A stretch of 64,000 nt of DNA from JAVBLU01 sp031553225. GTDB lineage: Bacteria; Bacillota; Clostridia; Christensenellales; UBA1750. The stretch is from positions 62,001-126,000 of the forward strand of contig JAVBLU010000016.1 in assembly GCA_031553225.1 (NCBI GenBank). The letters are read 5' to 3'. Position 1 is the stretch's first letter, and the number at the start of each line of letters is the position of its first letter. The notes below the pieces were generated by a model that searched no databases, was not told the DNA's origin, and saw only the letters and a program-made list of their open reading frames with translations. Of the stretch, positions 41,034 through 49,388 are shown one piece after another. The position numbers and the translations under genes were made by a program.

Positions 41034-41660
41034 ATGAAACTGGTATTCTTAGGCCCGCCAGGCGCGGGCAAAGGCACGCAGGCGGGCAAGATCAGCGCCG
41101 CGCTGCACATCCCCCACATCTCCACGGGCGACATGCTGCGCACGGCTATCGCCAACCAGACGCCCGTGGGGCTTGCCGCTAAGGCGCACATGGACGAAGG
41201 GCGTTTGGTGCCCGACGAGGTGATCTGCGCGCTTGTGGCCGAACGGATCGCCGAAGGAGATTGCAAAAACGGTTTCCTTCTGGACGGCTTTCCGCGCACG
41301 GTGCCACAGGCCCAGGCGCTGGACGGCATGACGAACCTTTCCGCCGTGGTGGATTTGTACGTTGAGCCGGACGCGCTCATCGCCCGCCTCTGCGGCCGGC
41401 GCATGTGCCGCGGATGCGGGTTTATCGCCCACACGAAGACGCTCAGCGCGCAGGGCCGCTGCCCCAAGTGCGGCGGCGAGGTGTACCAGCGCGACGACGA
41501 CCAGCCCGAGGCGATCGCCACGCGCCTTGCCGTGTACGAGCAGAAAACCAAGCCGCTCACCGATTACTACGAACAGCGCGGGCTTTTGCGCCGCATATCC
41601 GGCGCGGGCGATCCGGCCGATGTGGACAAGGATATCCGCGCGGCCCTGGGCATCTCCTGA
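41034..41660 (+). CDS. adk: adenylate kinase, zinc-lid form
   Basis: Adenylate kinase (208 aa) interconverts AMP, ATP and ADP. P-loop GPPGAGKGT (7-15), LLDGFPRT near 82-89, and a LID domain whose zinc ligands are C125, C128, C143 and C146 (RMCRGCG, RCPKCGG). The zinc lid is typical of Gram-positive enzymes. The stop overlaps the map start (TGATG). Confidence 0.98.
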   Translation: MKLVFLGPPGAGKGTQAGKISAALHIPHISTGDMLRTAIANQTPVGLAAKAHMDEGRLVPDEVICALVAERIAEGDCKNGFLLDGFPRTVPQAQALDGMTNLSAVVDLYVEPDALIARLCGRRMCRGCGFIAHTKTLSAQGRCPKCGGEVYQRDDDQPEAIATRLAVYEQKTKPLTDYYEQRGLLRRISGAGDPADVDKDIRAALGIS

Positions 41661-42448
41661 TGATCACCATCAAAACAGCCGCCCAGATAGAGCGTATGCG
41701 TCAGGCAGGCGCTGTGGTGTACGAGGCGCTCATGGCCGTAAAGCAGGCCGTTCGCCCGGGCGTTACCACCTGGGAGCTGGACCGCATCGCCGCCGACATC
41801 ATCAAAAAGCGCGGCGCAACCCCCTCGTTTCTCGGGTACAACGGCTTTCCCGCAACGCTTTGCACCTCCGTGGACGACGAGGTGGTGCACGGCATTCCCT
41901 CCAGGGACGTGGTTTTGAAGGAAGGCTCCATCGTAGGCATCGACTGCGGGGCCATCGTTGGGGGGTTTCACGGCGACAGCGCAATCACCGTGGGGGTGGG
42001 GGAGATTTCCCCCGAGGCGCAGCGCCTCATCGCCCAAACGGAGGCCTCCTTCTGGAAGGGCGCGTGGCAGGCGAGGGCCGGCGGCCGCGTCCAGGACATC
42101 TCCTCGGCCGTGCAGGCTCAGGCCGAGGGCGCCGGGTTTTGCGTGGTGCGCATGATGTGCGGCCACGGCGTTGGCGAGAACCTGCACGAGGACCCGGAAG
42201 TGCCCAACTTTGGCCACCCCGGCCGCGGCGAGCGCCTGCGGGCCGGCATGACCATCGCTGTGGAGCCCATGATCGTGACAGGCGAGCATGCCTGCTACCA
42301 GGACAAAAACGGCTGGACGATTCGCACGCGCGACCGCGGGTTGTGCGCGCATTACGAGCACTCCATCGCCATCCAGGCGGAAGGCCCGCCCCTTATCCTC
42401 ACCCTGCCCTCCGGCCCGCCCCCCGGCGTATGGGAGGCGGCCCCATGA
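41660..42448 (+). CDS. map: methionine aminopeptidase type I
   Basis: MetAP (262 aa) removes the initiator methionine. All five metal ligands are visible: D95 and D106 (DCGAIVGGFHGDSA), H169 (MMCGHGVGENLHEDP), E202 (VEPMIV) and E233 (HYEHSIAI). The protein is slightly longer than usual, with a Pro/Gly-rich end. Its ATG at 41660 overlaps the adk stop, and its own stop overlaps the next start (ATGA). Confidence 0.97.
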   Translation: MITIKTAAQIERMRQAGAVVYEALMAVKQAVRPGVTTWELDRIAADIIKKRGATPSFLGYNGFPATLCTSVDDEVVHGIPSRDVVLKEGSIVGIDCGAIVGGFHGDSAITVGVGEISPEAQRLIAQTEASFWKGAWQARAGGRVQDISSAVQAQAEGAGFCVVRMMCGHGVGENLHEDPEVPNFGHPGRGERLRAGMTIAVEPMIVTGEHACYQDKNGWTIRTRDRGLCAHYEHSIAIQAEGPPLILTLPSGPPPGVWEAAP

Positions 42449-42729
42449 ACGAGATAGAGCTCGGGCGCGTGGTGGTGAGCCGCGCGGGGCGCGACAAAGG
42501 GCGGCCGATGATCGTCGTGGCCCTTTCATCGCCCGGATACGCAAGCGTGGCGGACGGCGCACTGCGCAAGCTGGCCGCCCCGAAAAAAAAGAAGCTGATG
42601 CATGTAACGCCGAGGCCGGAATTGATTTCCAGCATACGGGACAAACTTATGGGAGGCGGGCATTTGTTGGACAGCGATCTGCGTGGTGCGCTCGCCAGCC
42701 TTCAGGACAAAGGAGGGCTGTGCAAATGA
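42445..42729 (+). CDS. KOW domain-containing RNA-binding protein
   Basis: A 94-residue basic protein. The N-terminal KOW-like segment (IELGRVVVSRAGRDKGRPMI) is followed by DGALRKLAAPKKKKLMHVTP, resembling eukaryotic L14e. In Clostridia a gene of this type regularly sits between map and infA, so it may be a ribosome- or rRNA-associated factor; its role is not established. It overlaps map by 4 bp and infA by 4 bp. Confidence 0.85.
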   Translation: MNEIELGRVVVSRAGRDKGRPMIVVALSSPGYASVADGALRKLAAPKKKKLMHVTPRPELISSIRDKLMGGGHLLDSDLRGALASLQDKGGLCK

Positions 42730-42953
42730 GCAAGACAGACGTGATCGAAGTGGAAGGCAAGGTCGTGGAGACCTTCCCCAACGCCGTTTTTAAGGTGGAA
42801 CTGCCCAACGGACACGAGGTACTCGCCCACATCAGCGGCAAGCTTCGCATGAACTTCATCCGAATTCTGCCCGGCGACAAGGTCACCGTGGAACTCTCAC
42901 CCTACGACCTAACCCGTGGGCGCATCACCTGGCGCGGTAAGTCAAAAACATAA
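42726..42953 (+). CDS. infA: translation initiation factor IF-1
   Basis: IF-1 (75 aa), an OB-fold factor occupying the A site during initiation. VIEVEGKVVETFPNAVFKVE, LPNGHEVLAHISGKLRMNFI and GDKVTVELSPYDLTRGRITW are the family sequence. Coupled to the KOW gene by an ATGA overlap. Confidence 0.98.
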   Translation: MSKTDVIEVEGKVVETFPNAVFKVELPNGHEVLAHISGKLRMNFIRILPGDKVTVELSPYDLTRGRITWRGKSKT

Positions 42954-42983
42954 TGCCCCTTTGGCAAGGCAGGAGGAAAGAGA

Positions 42984-43097
42984 ATGAAAGTCCGTCCGTC
43001 CGTAAAACCCATCTGCGACAAGTGCAAGATCATCCGCCGCAAGGGGCGCGTCATGATCATCTGCGAGAACGTGAAGCACAAGCAAAAGCAGGGCTAG
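42984..43097 (+). CDS. rpmJ: 50S ribosomal protein L36
   Basis: L36 (37 aa). MKVRPSVKPICDKCKIIRRK followed by GRVMIICENVKHKQKQG; C11, C14, C27 and a histidine near 32 bind zinc. AGGAGG precedes the ATG at 42984. It lies in the canonical place after infA. Confidence 0.97.
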   Translation: MKVRPSVKPICDKCKIIRRKGRVMIICENVKHKQKQG

Positions 43098-43294
43098 GCC
43101 TGCAGCAGAAAGCTTTTGCGGCCGCCCGGGAAGGCGGCCGGAGCATCCGCGGCGGGAGAGGGGCAAGGCGCTCCTTCCCGGGCGACATCCGCGCGACATC
43201 ACCGGCGGGCCCCGCGGCTGAACCGCATCGACGCGGTTTTGGGGCGCGCGTATCCATACATCCATGAAGAACCCTATGGAGGTGCGATCACTCT
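43098..43294 (+). other. 197-bp gap inside the ribosomal operon
   Basis: Between rpmJ and rpsM, where spacers in this operon are usually under 40 bp, lies about 200 bp with no gene. It has GC-rich dyads such as CGGCCGCC/GGCGGCCG near 43121-43141, but no T-run and no clear promoter. It may hold an internal regulatory or processing site. Confidence 0.5.
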
Positions 43295-43672
43295 ATGGCA
43301 CGTATATCCGGAGTTGACCTGCCGCGCGACAAGCGCGTTCAAGTCGGCTTGACCTACATCTTTGGCGTGGGTCAGACCACCGCCGACCAGATCCTCGCTT
43401 CCACGGGCATCAATCCCGATACGCGCGTTCGTGATCTGACCGAGTCGGACATCACGAAGCTGCGCGAATACATCGAGCGCAACCTGAAGGTGGAGGGCGA
43501 CCTGCGCCGCGACGTTTCCTTAAACATCAAGCGTTTGGTGGAGATCGGCTGCTACCGCGGCGTGCGCCACCGCAAGGGCCTGCCTGTGCGCGGCCAGAAC
43601 ACGCGCAACAACGCCCGCACGCGCAAGGGCCCCAAGAAGCAGGTCGCCGGCAAGAAGAAGGCTACCAAGTAA
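43295..43672 (+). CDS. rpsM: 30S ribosomal protein S13
   Basis: S13 (125 aa) bridges the subunits at the 30S head. ARISGVDLPRDKRVQVGLTY, then IEIGCYRGVRHRKGLPVRGQ (variant VEIGCYRG) and the basic tail TRNNARTRKGPKKQVAGKKK. Complete. Confidence 0.98.
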   Translation: MARISGVDLPRDKRVQVGLTYIFGVGQTTADQILASTGINPDTRVRDLTESDITKLREYIERNLKVEGDLRRDVSLNIKRLVEIGCYRGVRHRKGLPVRGQNTRNNARTRKGPKKQVAGKKKATK

Positions 43673-43690
43673 CCAGGAGGAGGGACAACC

Positions 43691-44092
43691 GTGGCAGAAA
43701 AAGGAAAAATGAAGCGTACGGTGCGCAAGCGCCGGGAGCGTAAGAACATAGAGCGCGGCGCGGTGCACATCCGCTCCTCGTTCAACAACACCATCGTCAC
43801 CATCACCGATACGGCCGGCAACGCCATCTCGTGGGCATCGGCCGGTGGCCTTGGGTTCCGCGGCAGTAAGAAGTCCACGCCCTTTGCGGCGCAAACCGCC
43901 GCCGAGACAGCCGCGAAGGCCGCCATGGAGCATGGCCTGAAAACCGTGGAAGTGTTCATCAAGGGCCCCGGCTCCGGGCGCGAGGCGGCCATCCGCTCGC
44001 TGCAGACCGCCGGACTTGAAGTGAACATGATCAAGGACGTTACGCCCGTTCCGCACAACGGCTGCCGTCCGCCCAAGCGCCGTCGCGTCTGA
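43691..44092 (+). CDS. rpsK: 30S ribosomal protein S11
   Basis: S11 (133 aa) shapes the mRNA exit path near the Shine-Dalgarno helix. GAVHIRSSFNNTIVTITDTA, SWASAGGLGFRGSKKSTPFA and DVTPVPHNGCRPPKRRRV are the expected segments. GTG start at 43691 behind AGGAGGA. Confidence 0.98.
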   Translation: MAEKGKMKRTVRKRRERKNIERGAVHIRSSFNNTIVTITDTAGNAISWASAGGLGFRGSKKSTPFAAQTAAETAAKAAMEHGLKTVEVFIKGPGSGREAAIRSLQTAGLEVNMIKDVTPVPHNGCRPPKRRRV

Positions 44093-44216
44093 GCATATTT
44101 ATCGTTTGCAGGCCGCCTGCCGCCCGCCCCGGTGCGGGGAGGGCGCGCGCCACGGGCTTTGTCCGGCTGATGCGCGGCTGTCTTCAAGCGATCTGTTGAA
44201 GAAGGGAGATCCCGAT

Positions 44217-44843
44217 ATGGCAAGGTACATCGGTTCGGTTTGCCGCCAGTGCCGCAGGGAAGGCGTCAAGCTGTTTTTGAAGGGCGACCGCTGCTATTCG
44301 CCCAAGTGCGGCATCACCAAGCGCGCCACCCCGCCCGGCCAGCACGGCCATGCCCGCCAGCGCAAGATGAGCGAGTACGGCCTGCAGCTGCGCGAAAAGC
44401 AAAAGGCCCGCCGCGCCTACGGCGTGCTGGAGACCCAGTTTAAGCGCACCTTTGAGAAGGCGCAAACCATGAAGGGCGTGACGGGCGAAAACCTGCTCAT
44501 CCTGCTGGAGCGCCGCCTGGACAACGTCGTATACCGCCTGGGCCTTGCCCAGAGCCGCCCGCAGGCGCGCCAGCTCGTGCGCCACGGCCACTTCACCTTA
44601 AACGGCGGCAAGATGAACATCCCCTCCGCGCTCGTGTCCGCCGGGGACGTCATCACCGTCAAATCCGGCTCGCGCGATATCGAGCACCTGAAGGCCGTCC
44701 GCGAGGGCGCCGTGCGCTCCGTGCCCAAGTGGCTCACCCTGGACGCGCCGAACCTGACCGCCACCGTAGCGGCGCTTCCGGCCCGCGAGGACGTGGATCT
44801 CTCGATCGAGGAGCACCTCATCGTCGAGCTCTACTCGCGCTAA
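44217..44843 (+). CDS. rpsD: 30S ribosomal protein S4, zinc-binding
   Basis: S4 (208 aa) nucleates 30S assembly. The zinc ligands C9, C12, C26 and C31 (VCRQC, RCYSPKC) make this the C+ form. The S4 RNA-binding domain is RRLDNVVYRLGLAQSRPQAR (about 93-112). The start at 44217 is behind AAGGGAG; an earlier in-frame ATG lies in the 124-bp spacer after rpsK, which contains GC-rich dyads. Confidence 0.97.
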   Translation: MARYIGSVCRQCRREGVKLFLKGDRCYSPKCGITKRATPPGQHGHARQRKMSEYGLQLREKQKARRAYGVLETQFKRTFEKAQTMKGVTGENLLILLERRLDNVVYRLGLAQSRPQARQLVRHGHFTLNGGKMNIPSALVSAGDVITVKSGSRDIEHLKAVREGAVRSVPKWLTLDAPNLTATVAALPAREDVDLSIEEHLIVELYSR

Positions 44844-44893
44844 GTGCCCGTTCCTTGCTCTTTTCCCTGTTATGAAGGAGGGGTACCAAAGTC

Positions 44894-45835
44894 ATGAACG
44901 AGCTGGAAAAGCCGCGCATAGAGTGCCTGGAAACAAGGGACGACCGCTATGGCAAGTTCGTCATTGAGCCACTGGAGCGTGGCTTTGGCATTACGCTTGG
45001 CAATTCTCTGCGCCGAATTCTCCTGTCCTCCCTGCCTGGCGCGGCCGTTACGTCCGTTCGCATTGATGGGGTGCTCCATGAGTTCTCCACGGTGCCGGGC
45101 GTTAAAGAGGACGTCACGGAGATCATCCTGAACCTGAAGGGCCTCATCCCCGTGCTGTACGGCGAGGGCCCCAAGACGATCTCCATCAACAAATCGGGCG
45201 AGTGCATCGTTACGGGCGACGATATCACCCATGACGACCAGGTGGAAATCGTCAACCTGGAGCACGTGATTGCCACGCTGAACGAGGGCGCCACGCTGAA
45301 GCTGGACATGACCGTGGACAAGGGCCGCGGCTATGTGACGGCCGACCGCAACAAGGTGCCCGGCCAAGCGATCGGCGTGATGCCCATCGACTCCATCTTT
45401 ACCCCCGTGGTGAAGGTGAACTACACCATCGAGAACACGCGCGTGGGCCAGATTACCGACTACGACAAGCTGACCCTGGAAGTGTGGACGAACGGCTCCA
45501 TCAAGCCCGACGAGGCGATCTCCTCGGCCGCAAAGCTTCTGACCGAGCATCTGATGCTCTTCGTGAACCTCACGGACAACATCATGCCCATGGACTTTGC
45601 AAACGACCAGGACGACAAGATGGAAAAGGTCCAGGAGATGACGATCGAGGAACTGGACCTGTCGGTGCGCGCATACAACTGCCTGAAGCGCGCGGGCATC
45701 AACACGGTTGCCGAGCTCATTCAGCGCAACGAGGAAGATATGATGCGCGTGCGCAACCTGGGCAAAAAATCGCTCGAGGAAGTCGAGCAGAAGCTGGCCG
45801 CACTGGGTCTTCGGCTGCGCCAGAACGAAGAATAA
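44894..45835 (+). CDS. rpoA: DNA-directed RNA polymerase subunit alpha
   Basis: RpoA (313 aa). The N-terminal dimerisation domain has FVIEPLERGFGITLGNSLRR (about 19-38); the C-terminal domain that binds UP elements and activators has LSVRAYNCLKRAGINTVAEL and GKKSLEEVEQKLAALGL. Normal length, in the standard position between rpsD and rplQ. Confidence 0.98.
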   Translation: MNELEKPRIECLETRDDRYGKFVIEPLERGFGITLGNSLRRILLSSLPGAAVTSVRIDGVLHEFSTVPGVKEDVTEIILNLKGLIPVLYGEGPKTISINKSGECIVTGDDITHDDQVEIVNLEHVIATLNEGATLKLDMTVDKGRGYVTADRNKVPGQAIGVMPIDSIFTPVVKVNYTIENTRVGQITDYDKLTLEVWTNGSIKPDEAISSAAKLLTEHLMLFVNLTDNIMPMDFANDQDDKMEKVQEMTIEELDLSVRAYNCLKRAGINTVAELIQRNEEDMMRVRNLGKKSLEEVEQKLAALGLRLRQNEE

Positions 45836-45862
45836 TCCGCTACGTCAAGGAGTGATTGAGTT

Positions 45863-46372
45863 ATGTCCCAGCGCAAGCTCGGCCGCGCGGCGGATCAGCG
45901 CCTCGCTCTGCTGCGCAATCAGACTACGCAGTTTCTCTTCAACGGCAAAATTGAGACGACGCTCGCCCGCGCCAAGGAGATTCGCTCGATTGCCGAGAAG
46001 TTCATCACGCTGGCCATCCGCGAGTGCGACAATACCGTGGAAGTGACCAAAACGACGAACAACGAAAAGGGCCAGGCCGTGTCCATCACCGTGCACAACG
46101 ACCTGCCCTCGCGCCTGCATGCCCGCCGCCAGATGATGGCGTACCTGTACAAGCTTCCCGCGCCCAAGCTGAAGGACGAGAACAAGTCCGACTACAAAAA
46201 GCGCACCAAGGATGTCGCCAACCCCGTCATCGAGAAGCTCTTTCGCGAGATCGGCCCCAAGTACAAGAAGCGCCGCGAGGAAAAGGGCCAGGGCGGCGGC
46301 TACACGCGCATCCTGCGCATGGGCCCGCGCCGCGGCGACGGCGCCGAAGTGGTCATTCTGGAGCTGGTATAA
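45863..46372 (+). CDS. rplQ: 50S ribosomal protein L17, extended
   Basis: L17 (169 aa). The family start RKLGRAADQRLALLRNQTTQ and the end GPRRGDGAEVVILELV are present. It is longer than the 115-130 residues of many species because of a charged insert (about 75-135, including YKKRTKDVANPVIEKLF). Last gene of the ribosomal cluster; a hairpin follows. Confidence 0.97.
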   Translation: MSQRKLGRAADQRLALLRNQTTQFLFNGKIETTLARAKEIRSIAEKFITLAIRECDNTVEVTKTTNNEKGQAVSITVHNDLPSRLHARRQMMAYLYKLPAPKLKDENKSDYKKRTKDVANPVIEKLFREIGPKYKKRREEKGQGGGYTRILRMGPRRGDGAEVVILELV

Positions 46373-46393
46373 CCTCTTGCACGCTCGTGTACC

Positions 46394-46429
46394 GGGGCTG
46401 CCCGCGCGGCAGCCCCGCGATGCGTTTTT
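46394..46429 (+). terminator. terminator at the end of the ribosomal cluster
   Basis: A GGGGCTGCC/GGCAGCCCC 9-bp stem with a 5-base loop, then GCGATGCG and TTTTT at 46425-46429. The T-run is offset by eight bases from the stem, so it may be only partial, letting some transcription reach ecfA1. Confidence 0.55.
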
Positions 46430-46540
46430 CCGCTGTGCCGTGCGGATGCGGCCCGCGCCGCGGGCTACAGCCGCCGGGCAGCGGTTTTTCTTTCGGGACG
46501 GGTCTTTTCTCCATTTAGTGCCGTTTGGGGGTGTTGCCCG

Positions 46541-47356
46541 GTGATCACGATCAGCGAGGCCGATTTTACCTACGAAGGCGCGGACGCGCCCGCCGTACGA
46601 GGTTTGTCCCTGCGCGTTGAGGCGGGGGAGATGCTCGCCGTCATTGGGCACAACGGGTCGGGCAAGTCCACCCTCGCGCGCATGATGAACGCTCTGATCG
46701 TTCCCTCAGGCGGGTATGTGGAGGTGTGCGGCCTGCGCACCGACAGCGAGGAAAACCAGCTGCCCATCCGCCAGCAGTGCGCTATGGTGTTTCAAAACCC
46801 GGACAACCAGATCGTGGCGACCATCGTGGAGGAGGACATCGCCTTTGGCCCGGAGAACCTGGGTCTGCCGCCGGAGGAGATCAGGCGGCGCGTGGACGAC
46901 GCTTTGGCCTTTGTGCACATGGAGGATTTTTTCGACGCCGCGCCGCACCTGCTCTCGGGCGGGCAAAAACAGCGCATCGCCATCGCCGGCGCTATCGCCA
47001 TGCAGCCGCGCGTGCTTGTGCTGGACGAATCCACCGCCATGCTGGATCCCAAGGGGCGCGCTGAGGTGCTCGACACGGTACGGCGCTTAAACCGCGAGCA
47101 GGGCATTACCGTGGTGCTCATCACGCATTTTATGGACGAGGCGGCGCTGTGCGACAGGATCGCCGTGATGCACCAGGGCGCGCTCGCGCTGCTGGGCACG
47201 CCCGCCGAAGTGTTTCGCAGGCGCGAGCAACTGCAGGCTCTGGACCTGGACGTGCCCATGGCCACGGCGCTTGCCCTGGAGCTGCGCAGCCGGGGCATCG
47301 CCCTTCCGGGCGACATCCTAAGCGCCGACGAGGTGGTGAACGCGCTGTGCCCCTAG
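46541..47356 (+). CDS. ecfA1: energy-coupling factor transporter ATPase EcfA1
   Basis: EcfA1 (271 aa), one of two ATPases driving ECF vitamin and metal uptake. Walker A GHNGSGKST (about 35-43), Q-loop VFQNPDNQIVATIVEEDIAF, signature LLSGGQKQR, and Walker B VLVLDESTAMLDPKGR, where the ESTAMLDP form is typical of EcfA1. GTG start at 46541. It overlaps ecfA2 by about 10 bp. Confidence 0.95.
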   Translation: MITISEADFTYEGADAPAVRGLSLRVEAGEMLAVIGHNGSGKSTLARMMNALIVPSGGYVEVCGLRTDSEENQLPIRQQCAMVFQNPDNQIVATIVEEDIAFGPENLGLPPEEIRRRVDDALAFVHMEDFFDAAPHLLSGGQKQRIAIAGAIAMQPRVLVLDESTAMLDPKGRAEVLDTVRRLNREQGITVVLITHFMDEAALCDRIAVMHQGALALLGTPAEVFRRREQLQALDLDVPMATALALELRSRGIALPGDILSADEVVNALCP

Positions 47357-48219
47357 TGATTGAGCATCTGACGCATATCTACGCCGAGGGTTCGCCCTTT
47401 GAGTACCAGGCGGTGCGCGACGTGTCGCTGTGCGTGCCGGACGGCGCGTTTTTGGGCCTGATCGGGCACACCGGGTCAGGCAAGTCCACGCTCATCCAGC
47501 ACATGAACGGGCTGTTGCCGCCCACGTCCGGCCGGGTGATCGTGGACGGCCAGGACGTGTGGCAGAAGGGCGTGTCGCGCAAGCAGATCCGCTTTGCGGT
47601 GGGCCTGGTCTTTCAGTACCCGGAGTACCAGCTCTTTGAGGAGACCGTGGCCAAGGACGTGGCGTTTGGCCCGCGCAACTTGGGACTCTCCGAGGCGGAG
47701 AGCATGCAGCGCGCCCAGGAGGCGTGTGAGCGGGTGCGGCTATCCTGGCCGGAGGTGGCCGAGCGCTCGCCCTTCGAGCTGTCCGGCGGGCAGCGCCGCC
47801 GCGTCGCCATGGCGGGTGTGTTGGCCATGCGCCCGCGCTATCTCATTTTAGACGAACCCGCCGCCGGTCTCGACCCGGCCGGACGCGAGCGTATGCTGGA
47901 GCTCTTGCAGCACCTGCACACCCAGGGCGGCGTGACCATCGTCATGGTGTCTCATTCCATGGACGACGTGGCCCGCTTCGCTTCGCGCATCGCCGTAATG
48001 GAACACGGCCGCCTGGTGCTGGAGGGGCCGCCCGAGGAAGTGTTTGCCCACGCCGACCGCCTGGAGGCCATGGGCCTGGGCGTGCCCACGCCCATGCTCA
48101 TCTGCCGCGCCCTGCAAAAACGCGGGCTTCCCGTGCCCCTGTGCACGCGCGTGGAGGACGCCGCCGACGCCATCGCCGCCGCACTGGCCGCGCGGGAAGG
48201 AGCTGAGCCGTCACGCTGA
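47347..48219 (+). CDS. ecfA2: energy-coupling factor transporter ATPase EcfA2
   Basis: EcfA2 (290 aa). Walker A GHTGSGKSTL (about 39-48), Q-loop VFQYPEYQLFEETVAKDVAF, signature ELSGGQRRR, Walker B YLILDEPAAGLDPAGR. The start is GTG at 47347 (or GTG at 47356) overlapping ecfA1. In other Clostridia ecfT and truA follow; here they do not, and the next gene is an unrelated nucleotidyltransferase, so the membrane subunit must be elsewhere. Confidence 0.95.
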   Translation: MPLVIEHLTHIYAEGSPFEYQAVRDVSLCVPDGAFLGLIGHTGSGKSTLIQHMNGLLPPTSGRVIVDGQDVWQKGVSRKQIRFAVGLVFQYPEYQLFEETVAKDVAFGPRNLGLSEAESMQRAQEACERVRLSWPEVAERSPFELSGGQRRRVAMAGVLAMRPRYLILDEPAAGLDPAGRERMLELLQHLHTQGGVTIVMVSHSMDDVARFASRIAVMEHGRLVLEGPPEEVFAHADRLEAMGLGVPTPMLICRALQKRGLPVPLCTRVEDAADAIAAALAAREGAEPSR

Positions 48220-49007
48220 AGCATCACGAGGAATCCGTCGCGCGGTTTGCTGCCTACTTTGGCGCCATGCAGGACGTGCGCGCCGTGTTTCTGGCCGGAT
48301 CCCTGGCCAAAGGCACCCAGCGCCCGGAATCGGACGTGGACGGCATTGTGGTGCTCACCGAGGACGCCTACGCCCGCCGTCTGGCGCGCAACGCCGTGAG
48401 CGAGTGCGTGCACGGGCAGTGCACCTACCAGGGCGGGTACTTCGACGTAAAATATGTGTGCGAGGAAACCCTGCGCCTATGCGCCCTGAAGGGCAGCGAG
48501 CCCACGCGCAACGCCTACGTAGGCGCGCGGCCGCTGCTGTGCCGCGACGAGGCGCTGCCTGCGCTGGTGGCGCAGATCGCCCGGTATCCGCAGGAAGAGT
48601 ACCTCCACCGCCTCTTCATCTTTTACGCCGGGTTTACCCTGAACAAGGGCTTTTTCTTTCGCAGCGCCCTGGAAGTGGGCGACGAGTACCTGCTCAGCCG
48701 CAGCTGCGTCGATACGGTGTACTTTGGCATGCGGATGCTCTTCGCCTACAACCGCGTGCTCTTTCCCTGCCACAAAGCCATGATGCGCTATGCGCAGGCC
48801 TTGCCACAGAAACCGCAAAACATCATCGAGCTGGGCGAGGCCCTCGTGCGCGAGCGCTCCGCCGCCGCGCGCGACGCGTTCGCCGCCGCCATCCTTGGCT
48901 TTACCAGCTGGCCCCTGGAAGGAGACAACGCCGCCGCGCTCTCCACCTACGTGCGCTATGCCGAGCAGTGGTGGATGGATAACCTGCCCAACATTTACGA
49001 GATGTAG
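48216..49007 (+). CDS. nucleotidyltransferase domain protein, apparent CTG start
   Basis: A 263-residue protein of the polymerase-beta-like nucleotidyltransferase fold. VFLAGSLAKGTQRPESDVDG (about 25-44) holds the G-S motif and the paired acidic residues D42 and D44 of the active site. A helical C-terminal domain follows. Target unknown; relatives include aminoglycoside-modifying enzymes and toxin-like nucleotidyltransferases. The first ATG in frame (48267) falls just before the catalytic motif and would remove an N-terminal helix (LKHHEESVARFAAYFGA) that looks coding. No ATG, GTG or TTG exists between the upstream in-frame stop (48204) and 48267. CTG at 48216, overlapping the ecfA2 stop as CTGA behind AAGGAG, is the likely start. 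Confidence 0.75.
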   Translation: MKHHEESVARFAAYFGAMQDVRAVFLAGSLAKGTQRPESDVDGIVVLTEDAYARRLARNAVSECVHGQCTYQGGYFDVKYVCEETLRLCALKGSEPTRNAYVGARPLLCRDEALPALVAQIARYPQEEYLHRLFIFYAGFTLNKGFFFRSALEVGDEYLLSRSCVDTVYFGMRMLFAYNRVLFPCHKAMMRYAQALPQKPQNIIELGEALVRERSAAARDAFAAAILGFTSWPLEGDNAAALSTYVRYAEQWWMDNLPNIYEM

Positions 49008-49388
49008 CGGGCGGGAGGGCGGATGCGCGCGGGACGCTGCCTTTCGCCCATCCTGCCAGGGGTCTAGTCCCTTGGAACCCATCACACAGGGAGACATGAG
49101 GACTCTATGGGAAGGCCGCACTCGTGTACATCAGCGGAAACGGGCCCTGCGGCGATACAAGAGCCGCAGGGCCCGGATTTGAATTGGGCGATGGCGTGGA
49201 CGCGCAGGGCGGAGCCATTCGCCGTGCCTGCGCATAACCCGGATGATGTGATGATAACGAAAACCAAGGTGTATATATAAAAAGCCGGGTTTGGGCGTTT
49301 GCCTTTTATTTCCACCGTGCGCGGAATACCGTTGTGGAAGGCCGCGCTAAGGATTTACATGCGGCAAGAGGAACAGGAGGGCGATGTT
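49008..49388. other. intergenic region before the PopT gene
   Basis: About 380 bp. It contains a 12-bp-stem hairpin (49142-49174) and, just before the next gene, an AT-rich stretch with TATATATAAA (about 49270-49280) that may be part of a promoter. No gene was seen; a short plus-strand frame near 49100 has no homology that I recognise. Confidence 0.55.
49142..49174. terminator. 12-bp perfect hairpin
   Basis: GGGCCCTGCGGC/GCCGCAGGGCCC with a 9-base loop, 135 bp after the nucleotidyltransferase stop. No T-run follows, so termination is possible but not certain. Confidence 0.45.
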
